Origin: Streptomyces wuyuanensis
Lineage (GTDB): Bacteria; Actinomycetota; Actinomycetes; Streptomycetales; Streptomycetaceae
DNA: 64,000 bases
Assembly (NCBI RefSeq): GCF_900103455.1
Contig: NZ_FNHI01000016.1
Coordinates: forward strand, 1-64,000
Direction: 5' to 3'
Each line of letters starts with the position of its first letter. The first letter of the stretch is position 1. The notes beneath the pieces were generated by a model. That model saw nothing but the letters and a program-made list of their open reading frames with translations, made no database searches and was not told the origin of the DNA. Shown one piece after another: positions 57,002 to 64,000 of the stretch. The translations under genes and the position numbers were made by a program.

Positions 57002-57958
57002 ATGAGCGGCGATGTGATCGTGGTGGGCGGCGGTGTCATCGGGCTGACGACGGCGGTGGAACTCGCCGAGCGGGGGCGGCGGGTGCGGCTGTGGACCGGC
57101 CTGCCCGCCGAGGCGACCACGTCCGCGGTGGCGGGCGCGCTGTGGTGGCCGTACCGGATCGAACCGGAAGCGCTGGTCGGCGCCTGGTCCCTGACATCAC
57201 TGCGGGTGTACGAGGAACTGGCGGCGCGGCCCGGGGAGACCGGGGTGCGGCTGGTGCCGGGGGTGCAGTCGGGCGTCTCGCCCGCCGAACTCGGGCCCTG
57301 GGCCGGGGAACTCGCCGGGAGGGTGCGGGAACCGGCGCCCGGAGAGCGTCCGGCGGGCGTCGCGTCCGGGCTGTGGGCCCGACTGCCGCTGATCGACATG
57401 CCGGCTCATCTGGCCTGGCTGCGGACCCGGTTCGAGGCGGCGGGCGGAACGATCGAGCTCCGTACGGTCCGCTCGCTCGACGAGGCGGCCGCCCTGGCGC
57501 CGGCCGTGGTCAACTGCACGGGACTCGGGGCTCGTGAACTCGTGCCGGATCCCGGAGTCATCCCGGTGCGGGGTCAGTTGGTGCTGGTGGAGAACCCTGG
57601 GATCGACACGTGGTTCGCGGCCGCGGACGAGGCGTCGAGCGATTTGACGTACTTCTTCCCCCAGCCGGGCCGGCTCGTCCTGGGCGGTACGGCGGTCGAG
57701 GGGTCCTGGTCGCCGGAGCCGGACCCGGCGACGGCCGAGGCGATCGTCCGGCGGTGCGCCCTTGTGCGCCCCGAGATCGCCGGCGCCGAAATCCTTGCCC
57801 ACCGGGTCGGTCTGCGCCCGGCGCGCTCCGGAGGGGTGCGGCTGGCGGCGGTTCCCGGCCCGCACGGCACTCGTCTCGTCCACAACTACGGGCACGGAGG
57901 GGCGGGTGTGACCGTCGCCTGGGGCTGCGCCCGGGCGGCGGCGGACCTGGCGAGCTGA
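57002..57958 (+). CDS. FAD-dependent D-amino-acid oxidase-like enzyme
   Basis: A 318-aa flavoprotein of the DAO fold. The FAD-binding VIVVGGGVIGLTTAVELAERG begins at residue 5. AGALWWPYRIEP is typical of D-amino-acid oxidases, as is the C-terminal VHNYGHGGAGVTVAWGCA. It should oxidise D-amino acids or a related amine to the imino acid with O2 as acceptor. TACGGT (56989-56994) lies 7 nt before the ATG and no ribosome binding site is seen, so it is probably leaderless. Confidence 0.88.
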   Translation: MSGDVIVVGGGVIGLTTAVELAERGRRVRLWTGLPAEATTSAVAGALWWPYRIEPEALVGAWSLTSLRVYEELAARPGETGVRLVPGVQSGVSPAELGPWAGELAGRVREPAPGERPAGVASGLWARLPLIDMPAHLAWLRTRFEAAGGTIELRTVRSLDEAAALAPAVVNCTGLGARELVPDPGVIPVRGQLVLVENPGIDTWFAAADEASSDLTYFFPQPGRLVLGGTAVEGSWSPEPDPATAEAIVRRCALVRPEIAGAEILAHRVGLRPARSGGVRLAAVPGPHGTRLVHNYGHGGAGVTVAWGCARAAADLAS

Positions 57959-58063
57959 CGAGCGGCCCCGCGACCGCCATGTCCCGGCAGCCGCCGCCAT
58001 CGCCGCTGCCACCACCTCCGCCAGCGGCAGCGGCAGCGACAACGACAACGACAACGACCCGGG

Positions 58064-59773
58064 TTACTTCTCCGGTGGCGTGGGCCCGATGCGGAGTTCG
58101 AAGTCGCCGTCGTACCTCTCGTGCCCCGCGATGACGGCGAGATCGACGGCTTCCTCGCCGCGTTCCCCCCGCACGATGATCGGATCGTGGCGCAGATCGC
58201 GCATCAGCGCGAAGCACATCGCGATCATCACCACGAGGAACGGCGCCGCGACCAGGATCGTGAGATTCTGCAGTCCCGCGAGGGCGTCGCCCTTTCCGCC
58301 GCCGATCAGCAGCATCACCGCCGCCACCGCGCCGGTGACGGTGCCCCAGAACACCACGACGAAGCGGCCCGGCTCCAGAGCGCCCTTCTGCGACAGCGTG
58401 CCCATCACGAGGGAAGCCGCGTCGGCGCCGGAGACGAAGAAGATGCCGACCAGGACCATCACCAGCAGGCTCGTGACCGTGGCAGCGGGGTACTGCTGGA
58501 GTACGGCGAACAACTGGCCCTCGGGCGTGGTCTCGTTGCCCAGCCGGCCGCGCTCCTGGAGCGTCATCGCCGTACCGCCGAAGATCGCGAACCAGCAGAG
58601 GCTGACCGCGCTGGGGACGAGGATCACGCCGCCGACGAACTGGCGGATGGTCCGGCCCCGGCTGATGCGGGCGATGAACATGCCCACGAACGGAGTCCAG
58701 GAGATCCACCAGGCCCAGTAGAAGACCGTCCAGTTGCCGAGCCAGTCGGCGACCCCGGCACCGCTGGACGCCTCCGTCCGGCCGATCAGCTGGGGCAGTT
58801 CGCCGAAGTAGGTGGCGATCGAGGTGGGCAGGAGGTCCAGCACGATGATGGTCGGCCCGGCGACGAAGAGGAACACCGCGAGCAGCAGTGCCAGCACCAT
58901 GTTGGTGTTGGACAGCCACTGGATGCCCTTCTCGATGCCGGACACGGCGGAGAGGACGAAGGCGAGCGTCAGCACGGCGATGATGACGACGAGCAGCGCC
59001 GTGCTCACCCTGGTCATCCAGCCCAGTTCGCTGACTCCGCTGCCGATCTGGAGGGCACCGAGCCCGAGGGAGGCGGCCGAGCCGAACAGCGTGGCGAAGA
59101 TGGCGAGGATGTCGATGAAACGGCCTCCCCATCCGTAGGCGTGCTTCGTGCCGATCAGCGGCTCGAAGACCGCGCTGACCGTCTGACGGCGGCGGCGCCG
59201 GAAGGTGCTGTACGCGATGGCGAGTCCGACCACGGCGTAGATGGCCCACGGGTGCAGCGTCCAGTGGAACAGGGTCGTGGCCATCGCGGTCTCCATGGCC
59301 TGGGCCGCGTCGGCGGGATCGGTGCCCGGCGGCGGGTTGGTGAAGTGCGCCAGGGGTTCGCTGACTCCGTAGAACATCAGGCCGATGCCCATGCCCGCGC
59401 TGAACATCATCGCGATCCAGGAGACGGTGCGGAACTCCGGTTCCTCGTCCTCCCGGCCCAGCGGGATCCTTCCGTAGCGGCTCATGGCGAGCCAGAGCGC
59501 GAAGATCACGAAGCCGGAGGCGGCCAGGACGAACGCCCAGCCGCCGTTGTGGATGAGTGCCGACAGCATGCCGCTGGACACGCGTTCGAGGCTGTCCGTG
59601 GCGACGGAGCCCCAGAATACGAACGCGACCGTGAGGACGGCGGTGACCCCGAAGACCACCCGGTCCGTGACGGGGCCGTTTCTCGTCACCTCCGGACGAC
59701 CGGGGATGTCCGTCACCGGCGCATCTCCGCGGTCGTCCGGCTGTTTTGCGTCATGTGACTCGTCATGCGGCAC
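58064..59773 (-). CDS. BCCT family betaine/choline/carnitine transporter
   Basis: A 569-aa secondary transporter with twelve predicted membrane segments. The BCCT signature WAWWISWTPFVGMFIARISRG is at about residues 350-375, with the substrate-cage tryptophans. A hydrophilic N-terminus (~30 residues) and a C-terminal tail (~80 residues) could be osmosensory. It takes up glycine betaine, choline or carnitine, usually with Na+. GTG start. Short simple repeats (AGCGGC and GACAAC units, 58023-58056) follow its stop codon. Confidence 0.92.
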   Translation of the reverse strand: MPHDESHDAKQPDDRGDAPVTDIPGRPEVTRNGPVTDRVVFGVTAVLTVAFVFWGSVATDSLERVSSGMLSALIHNGGWAFVLAASGFVIFALWLAMSRYGRIPLGREDEEPEFRTVSWIAMMFSAGMGIGLMFYGVSEPLAHFTNPPPGTDPADAAQAMETAMATTLFHWTLHPWAIYAVVGLAIAYSTFRRRRRQTVSAVFEPLIGTKHAYGWGGRFIDILAIFATLFGSAASLGLGALQIGSGVSELGWMTRVSTALLVVIIAVLTLAFVLSAVSGIEKGIQWLSNTNMVLALLLAVFLFVAGPTIIVLDLLPTSIATYFGELPQLIGRTEASSGAGVADWLGNWTVFYWAWWISWTPFVGMFIARISRGRTIRQFVGGVILVPSAVSLCWFAIFGGTAMTLQERGRLGNETTPEGQLFAVLQQYPAATVTSLLVMVLVGIFFVSGADAASLVMGTLSQKGALEPGRFVVVFWGTVTGAVAAVMLLIGGGKGDALAGLQNLTILVAAPFLVVMIAMCFALMRDLRHDPIIVRGERGEEAVDLAVIAGHERYDGDFELRIGPTPPEK

Positions 59774-59856
59774 AGAAGGCCCCTTTCACGGGTAAACGGA
59801 GCCGGGCTTCGTTCTCCGTAGGCCCTCCTACCACATGCGACGCCGTTCATACGGAA

Positions 59857-61146
59857 TCAGCAGCGGGCGATCGGACTCCCGGTCGTGAGGCGGTAGGCGG
59901 CCCGCTCGTCGAGCAGCAGAGGGACGAGCGCCCGCAGCGACTGCCGCAGGGGTACGACCGCGCCGTCCGGAGTGCGCCTGGAGACCGCTCCGTGCAGGGC
60001 GAGTTCGTCCTCGACCTCGGCGTACTGCGCGGCGGTGAGCCGGTAGCCGCAGGGCGGGTCCTGGATGGTCTCGTCCGGTGTCGCGGGGTCGTTGTCGGCG
60101 CCGCCGGTCCACACCGGGCCGCGGTCGGCGAACCCGGTGAGCCGGGCCTTGGTGGTCGCGGCCTCGATCCGGCCGCGCCGGTCGCCGACGAAGTCGAACG
60201 CGCCGTCCAGGGCGGCGAGCTGGGAGTCGACACGGCGCCGGTTGTTGAGGGCCGGGTCCGCCTTCTCGGCGTCGGTGAGGGCATCGACCCTGGTCTCGAC
60301 GAGCAGGCCGACGGAGTGCTTCAGGCCCGCCGTGTTGCGCAGGATGCGCTCCTGGCCGTCGCCCGCGACCTGCCGGACGGGCTCGCCGGTGACGGGGTCG
60401 GTCCAGATTCCGTAGATGCCGGTACTGAATCCGGCCTCGCCGGCGGCGGGGCGGACGTACTCCTCGGAGAGGGTGCGGGCCTCGCGGTGCACGTCCGGCG
60501 CGGTGTTGAGGTTGCGCGGCCAGAGCGCGAGGAGGTCCTTGTCGTAGTAGCCGGGAGTGGCACCGTATTCGTGCAGGTCGTAGACGACGTCGGGACGGCG
60601 GTCGCGGATGACGGCGGCCATGGCACGGCCCTCGGCGGTCTTCAGCGCGATGTGGTCGCGGTTGACGTCCACGCCGTCGGCGTTGCCGCGGGTGTCCGCC
60701 GCTCGTCCGTCGGGGTTGGCGGTCGGGATGACGAGGACGGTCGTGCGGTCGAGGAAGCGGCGGGTGCCGGCGTCCCCGGCCCGGGCGAGGTCGCGGACCG
60801 TGGTGAGGCAGGCCTCCCGGCCGGACGGCTCGTCGCCGTGCTGACTGCAGATCAGCAGCATGGTGTTCGCCGTGGGCCGGTCGCCTCCGACGCGGACGAG
60901 CTGGAGCGGGCGGCCCTGTCCGGTCGTGCCGATGGTGCGCAGCGACACCCGGTCGCTCGACCGGTCGACGGCGGCGAGGAAGGCCCACTCCTCGGGCTGG
61001 GTGGTCCAGCGTGCCCCACCGGAGGCCTCGAATCCGGTGCGCGGCACGTCCGTGTGCGCGGCGGCCTGGACGGGCGCGGGTACGGTCACGGCGGCGGCCG
61101 TGAGTGCGCAGGCCGCCACGGCGAGGGTACGGATACGACGGTGCAT
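59857..61146 (-). CDS. secreted M14 zinc carboxypeptidase
   Basis: A 429-aa metallocarboxypeptidase. A signal peptide covers about residues 1-30 (RRIRTLAVAACALTAAAVT, cleavage after AQA-type VQAAA). The Zn motif is SQHGDEPSGRE (His and Glu near 100-103), followed by NPDGRAADTRGN, and DLHEYG supplies the third ligand region. The catalytic Glu lies in VGLLVETR. It removes C-terminal residues from peptides outside the cell. The ATG shares a base with the stop of the upstream X-Pro peptidase (TGATG), so the two are translated together. Confidence 0.9.
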   Translation of the reverse strand: MHRRIRTLAVAACALTAAAVTVPAPVQAAAHTDVPRTGFEASGGARWTTQPEEWAFLAAVDRSSDRVSLRTIGTTGQGRPLQLVRVGGDRPTANTMLLICSQHGDEPSGREACLTTVRDLARAGDAGTRRFLDRTTVLVIPTANPDGRAADTRGNADGVDVNRDHIALKTAEGRAMAAVIRDRRPDVVYDLHEYGATPGYYDKDLLALWPRNLNTAPDVHREARTLSEEYVRPAAGEAGFSTGIYGIWTDPVTGEPVRQVAGDGQERILRNTAGLKHSVGLLVETRVDALTDAEKADPALNNRRRVDSQLAALDGAFDFVGDRRGRIEAATTKARLTGFADRGPVWTGGADNDPATPDETIQDPPCGYRLTAAQYAEVEDELALHGAVSRRTPDGAVVPLRQSLRALVPLLLDERAAYRLTTGSPIARC

Positions 61147-63122
61147 CAGTTGCTGCCTCCGGGGACGGGTCGGATCGGATGCGGTGCGCTCACGCCGGAG
61201 AGCCGGGCGCCTGGGGGCGCTCCGATCCGTGCGGCGGTGCCGTCGGTGGCCCGCAGGAACGCCGCCGTGCCGCCGGTGAACGGCAGCCGCGCCACGGTGC
61301 GGGACAGATCGAGGGTCAGTCCGGGACGGGTGGAGGGCGGGTCGATGAGCCCTTCGTCGGTCCCGCCGATGATCAGGGCCAGCCGGTGGCCGGCCGGGAC
61401 GACGTGGTCCGTGGCGTGCAGGTCGAGGGTGAGGCGGTACGGCCTGCCGGGTGTAAGGGGGCGCCCCTTGGCGGGCGAGGCGTGGGTGCCCAGGTCGGCC
61501 CAGCCACGGCTGACGACGGTGTACTCGACGTCGGCCGTGCGTGCCGCGGTCTCCTTGTAGCAGGAGCTGTCCCCCGCGGTGCTCGCGCCCCAGCAGGTGC
61601 GCCCGGGAAGGGTGGTGATGCCCTCGCCGGCGTGGGCGTAGTCGCGGATGGTGTCGGGGCCGACGTCGACGAGCACGGCCGTCAGATGCGCGGTGCTCGT
61701 GGTCGCGGTGGCGGTGACGGTCACCTCGGGGGAACCGGCGAGGCGCAGTGCGCGGCCGAGCGGCCGGGTGGCGAACCCCGCCTTCGCGGGAGTCGAGCGG
61801 TCGATGTCGGCGGCCCAGTCGCCCTCGCCGAGCGACGGGTCGTCCGTGAAGGTCTCCGTGGCGCCGGGCCGTGCGGGCCGCAGGCCGAGGGTGCCGACGC
61901 CGGGGACGTCCCCGCTCCCGGGGCGCAGGGCGGTCGTGGCGGTGGAACGGGGCGGCCAGACGCGGTCGGTGGACCACTGTCCGGGGGCGCGCTCGATGTC
62001 GGCCATGGGCTCGCGGTCGATGCCGTTGTCGTGGCCGAGGAGGTAGTGGTCGAACCAGCGGTGCAGGGTCCTGACCCACTCGGCGCGGCGGAAGTCGAAG
62101 GGGTCGACGTGTCCGGTCTGCGAGAGCCAGACCTTGCGCTCGACGCCGTTGGCCGCGAGGGCGTCCCACCACTGCCCGAAGTGCTTCGCGCGGACGTTGA
62201 GGTCCTGCATTCCGTGGACGGCGAGGACGCTCGCCCTCACCTTGGCCGCGTCCCGGACGTAGTCGCGCTCGCTCCACAGCGGGGTAAGGTCGCCGGACCG
62301 CGGGGCCCCGTCGACGAGACGCTGCTGCACCGCCTGGCAGCGGGTGCGCGCCTCGGGGCTGTTGACGTATCCGGAGAGCCGGTCGGGGCCCGAGTCGTAG
62401 AGCGGGGCGCCCTGGGCGAAGTAGTAGTCGTACCAGGAGGAGATGGCGGCGATCGGCACGACGGTGCGCAGGCCCTCGACCCCGGTGGCGGCGACGCCGT
62501 TGGCGATGGTGCCGTCCCAGCTCTTGCCGATCATCCCCACGTTCCCGGTGGTCCAGGGAGCGGCGGCGCGCCGGGGGCCGTTCCGGGTGGTGAAGGCACG
62601 GGCCCGGCCGTTCAGCCAGTCGACGACGGCCTTGGCCGACTGGACGTCGGAGCGTCCGCCGACGTCGACGCAGCCGTCGGACCGGCTGGTGCCGGCGAGG
62701 TCGACGGCGACGAAGGCATAGCCGCGCGGCACGAAGTAGTTGTCGTAGTACAGCGGGAAGCCGACGGGATCACCGTCGGCGTCATAGGTCTTCCTCTGGC
62801 TTTCGTTGCCGCGCCCGCAGCAGGAGTAATACGGGCTGGCATCCATGATGACGGGTATTTTCCGGCCATGTTGCGCCGGTTCCCGCGGCCGGACGATGTC
62901 GACGGCGACGCGGTCGTTCCGGCCGTCCCCGTCGCCGTCGAGCCGTGTGTCGACCCATACGGATTCCCGTATCGCGTCGTCGTAGGAGTAGACGGGTCTG
63001 CTCTCCCGGGGCGCGGCGCCGTGCGCGCCGCCCGGCGGGACGAGTACGGACATCAGGGCGGCTGCGGCCGTCGCGGCGATGGTTCTGCCGGTGAGCCGGA
63101 TGCGGTGCACACGTATCGGCAT
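61146..63122 (-). CDS. secreted Xaa-Pro dipeptidyl-peptidase (S15)
   Basis: A 658-aa alpha/beta-hydrolase of the X-Pro dipeptidyl peptidase/CocE group. The signal peptide lies at about 1-36 (RLTGRTIAATAAAALMSVL). The nucleophile Ser is in MIGKSWDGT, and Asp (VHGMQDLNV) and His (SQTGHVDPFD) complete the triad. The C-terminal jelly-roll domain (about 480-650) is typical. It releases X-Pro dipeptides from the N-terminus of peptides. The start is an ATG at 63122. It is coupled to the M14 gene and divergent from the M1 peptidase gene. Confidence 0.9.
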   Translation of the reverse strand: MPIRVHRIRLTGRTIAATAAAALMSVLVPPGGAHGAAPRESRPVYSYDDAIRESVWVDTRLDGDGDGRNDRVAVDIVRPREPAQHGRKIPVIMDASPYYSCCGRGNESQRKTYDADGDPVGFPLYYDNYFVPRGYAFVAVDLAGTSRSDGCVDVGGRSDVQSAKAVVDWLNGRARAFTTRNGPRRAAAPWTTGNVGMIGKSWDGTIANGVAATGVEGLRTVVPIAAISSWYDYYFAQGAPLYDSGPDRLSGYVNSPEARTRCQAVQQRLVDGAPRSGDLTPLWSERDYVRDAAKVRASVLAVHGMQDLNVRAKHFGQWWDALAANGVERKVWLSQTGHVDPFDFRRAEWVRTLHRWFDHYLLGHDNGIDREPMADIERAPGQWSTDRVWPPRSTATTALRPGSGDVPGVGTLGLRPARPGATETFTDDPSLGEGDWAADIDRSTPAKAGFATRPLGRALRLAGSPEVTVTATATTSTAHLTAVLVDVGPDTIRDYAHAGEGITTLPGRTCWGASTAGDSSCYKETAARTADVEYTVVSRGWADLGTHASPAKGRPLTPGRPYRLTLDLHATDHVVPAGHRLALIIGGTDEGLIDPPSTRPGLTLDLSRTVARLPFTGGTAAFLRATDGTAARIGAPPGARLSGVSAPHPIRPVPGGSN

Positions 63123-63256
63123 GGGCGGACCGTACCCCCGTCAACTTCCGTGCGACAGAGGGCAGTAGTGAGCCGTTCGAGGACGGGAGTGACGAATGGG
63201 AGACCGCGCATCATGTCGGCCGAATGGCGATCGCGTGACGGCGGGCGCCATGGACA

Positions 63257-63285
63257 TGACGGAGCGTCGGACGCGTGAATAGGGT
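63257..63285 (+). promoter_or_regulatory. putative promoter of M1 peptidase gene
   Basis: TGACGG (63257-63262), a 17-nt spacer and TAGGGT (63280-63285) precede the start codons at 63308/63323 by 20-40 nt, a vegetative-type arrangement. Confidence 0.45.
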
Positions 63286-63322
63286 CCGAAGAGATCATCC
63301 ACCCCTGATGTTTGGAGCATTC

Positions 63323-64000
63323 GTGCACCGCAGAATTCTCGTCCCGAGCGCGCTTGCGGCATCTCTTCTGCTGGCGATCCCGGCATCCGCCGCAGCCGGG
63401 GCTCCGGGGAAATCCTCCGGAGAAAAGACGCCCGGGGCCCCGGGCATCGGCGACCCCTACTACCCGGCCAGCGGAAACGGCGGCTACGACGTATCGCATT
63501 ACGACCTCCGGCTGAAATACCAGCCGGCGACGGACCTCCTGGAGGGCACGGCGACGATTCTCGCCACCACCCGGCAGGGCCTCTCCCGGTTCAACCTCGA
63601 TTTCGGTCTGCCGGTCGGCGAGGTGCGGGTGAACGGCCGCAAGGCGGCGTTCACCCGCAGCGGCGACCAGGAACTGGAGATCACGCCCGTCTCTCCGCTG
63701 GAGAAGGACCGCGCGGTCTCGGTGGTCGTGCGCTACGCCGGGAAGCCCTCCGAGCTGAAGATCGACGGCTGGACCGCGTGGCACCGCACCCCGGACGGCG
63801 GCGTCGCCGCGCAGGAGCCCGCCTCGGCCGTGTGGTGGTTCCCGTCCAACGACCATCCGCTCGACAAGGCCACCTTCGACGTCTCCGTCTCGGTCCCCGA
63901 CGGCACCCAGGCGATCAGCAACGGCGTGCTCCAGTCCCGCTCCTCACGGCTCGGCTGGACCCGCTTCAACTGGCGGTCCGACAAACCTCAGGCCACGTAT
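63323..64000 (+). CDS. secreted M1 family metallopeptidase, partial
   Basis: The first 226 codons of a gene cut by the window end. A signal peptide (RRILVPSALAASLLLAIPASA) is followed by the N-terminal beta-saddle of M1 aminopeptidases (DPYYPASGNGGYDVSHYDL, VWWFPSNDHPLDKATF). The Zn motif HExxH would lie beyond the window. GTG 63323 has GGAG six bases upstream; ATG 63308 in the same frame is an alternative. Together with the divergent M14 and X-Pro peptidases it forms a small secreted-peptidase region. Confidence 0.85.
   Translation, partial: MHRRILVPSALAASLLLAIPASAAAGAPGKSSGEKTPGAPGIGDPYYPASGNGGYDVSHYDLRLKYQPATDLLEGTATILATTRQGLSRFNLDFGLPVGEVRVNGRKAAFTRSGDQELEITPVSPLEKDRAVSVVVRYAGKPSELKIDGWTAWHRTPDGGVAAQEPASAVWWFPSNDHPLDKATFDVSVSVPDGTQAISNGVLQSRSSRLGWTRFNWRSDKPQATY

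Noticed and set aside
58023..58056. Regulatory repeat near the BCCT gene
   Set aside because: It consists of short AGCGGC and GACAAC units located after the stop codon, most likely simple-sequence slippage.

Overview
The window is a stretch of very GC-rich actinobacterial chromosome, almost certainly Streptomyces. Support for this: the codon bias, frequent GTG/TTG starts, stop/start overlaps of the ATGA and GTGA type, several apparently leaderless genes, a complete hopanoid operon, a c-di-AMP riboswitch in front of a cell-wall hydrolase, and a gene order (SCO6745-type gene, idi, CDF transporter, envelope operon, hopanoid operon) that resembles what I remember of the S. coelicolor SCO6745-SCO6769 region. 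No rRNA, tRNA, CRISPR array, prophage or insertion sequence was recognised.

Layout. 0-6.7 kb: metabolic and regulatory singletons (MBL-fold hydrolase, AhpD-like protein behind an ECF41-type promoter, a Glu/Leu-dehydrogenase-like enzyme behind a 12-bp hairpin that buries its ribosome binding site, a TetR regulator, a PfkB kinase, a DUF6745 pair). 7.0-12.3 kb: a tightly coupled five-gene operon of the families named after Salmonella STM4015-STM4011 (leucine-rich-repeat-like protein, ATP-grasp ligase, alkaline-phosphatase-fold hydrolase, two radical SAM enzymes). I know of no assigned product, and this is the best candidate here for an undescribed system. 12.3-18.1 kb: SGNH hydrolase, riboswitch-controlled M23/LysM endopeptidase, GH36 alpha-galactosidase, protein phosphatase.

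18.2-30.3 kb: the hopanoid operon on the minus strand, hpnC-hpnD-(34-aa small ORF)-hpnE-polyprenyl synthase-shc-hpnG-hpnH-dxs-hpnO. It makes isoprenoid precursor (dxs), farnesyl diphosphate, squalene (HpnC/D/E), hopene (SHC) and then aminobacteriohopanetriol-type side chains (HpnH/G/O). Dxs carries an unusual 15-residue tandem-repeat tail. 30.6-37.7 kb: a second minus-strand operon with a DUF5941/CDP-alcohol phosphotransferase, a cytidylyl/nucleotidyltransferase, a glycerol-1-phosphate-dehydrogenase-like enzyme, a second CDP-alcohol phosphotransferase lacking the usual last Asp, a GT2 glycosyltransferase and a Wzm/Wzt-type ABC exporter. This looks like synthesis and export of an uncharacterised phospho-polyol glycolipid or glycopolymer.

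38-48 kb: galE, a CDF metal exporter, a methyltransferase-acetyltransferase fusion, idi, a histidine-kinase-like ATPase, HdeD, an enoyl-CoA hydratase, two DJ-1/PfpI-type proteins (one an AraC regulator), three 129-bp tandem repeats, and an SCO6745-family gene whose leaderless promoter is overlapped by a TetR-like operator. 48-64 kb: an LPFR-type micro-protein, Tex, a frameshifted MFS transporter, an ABC-F ATPase, a D-amino-acid-oxidase-like enzyme, a BCCT transporter and a small island of secreted peptidases (M14, X-Pro dipeptidyl peptidase, and an M1 peptidase cut by the window end). Perfect inverted repeats that probably act as terminators close many transcription units.
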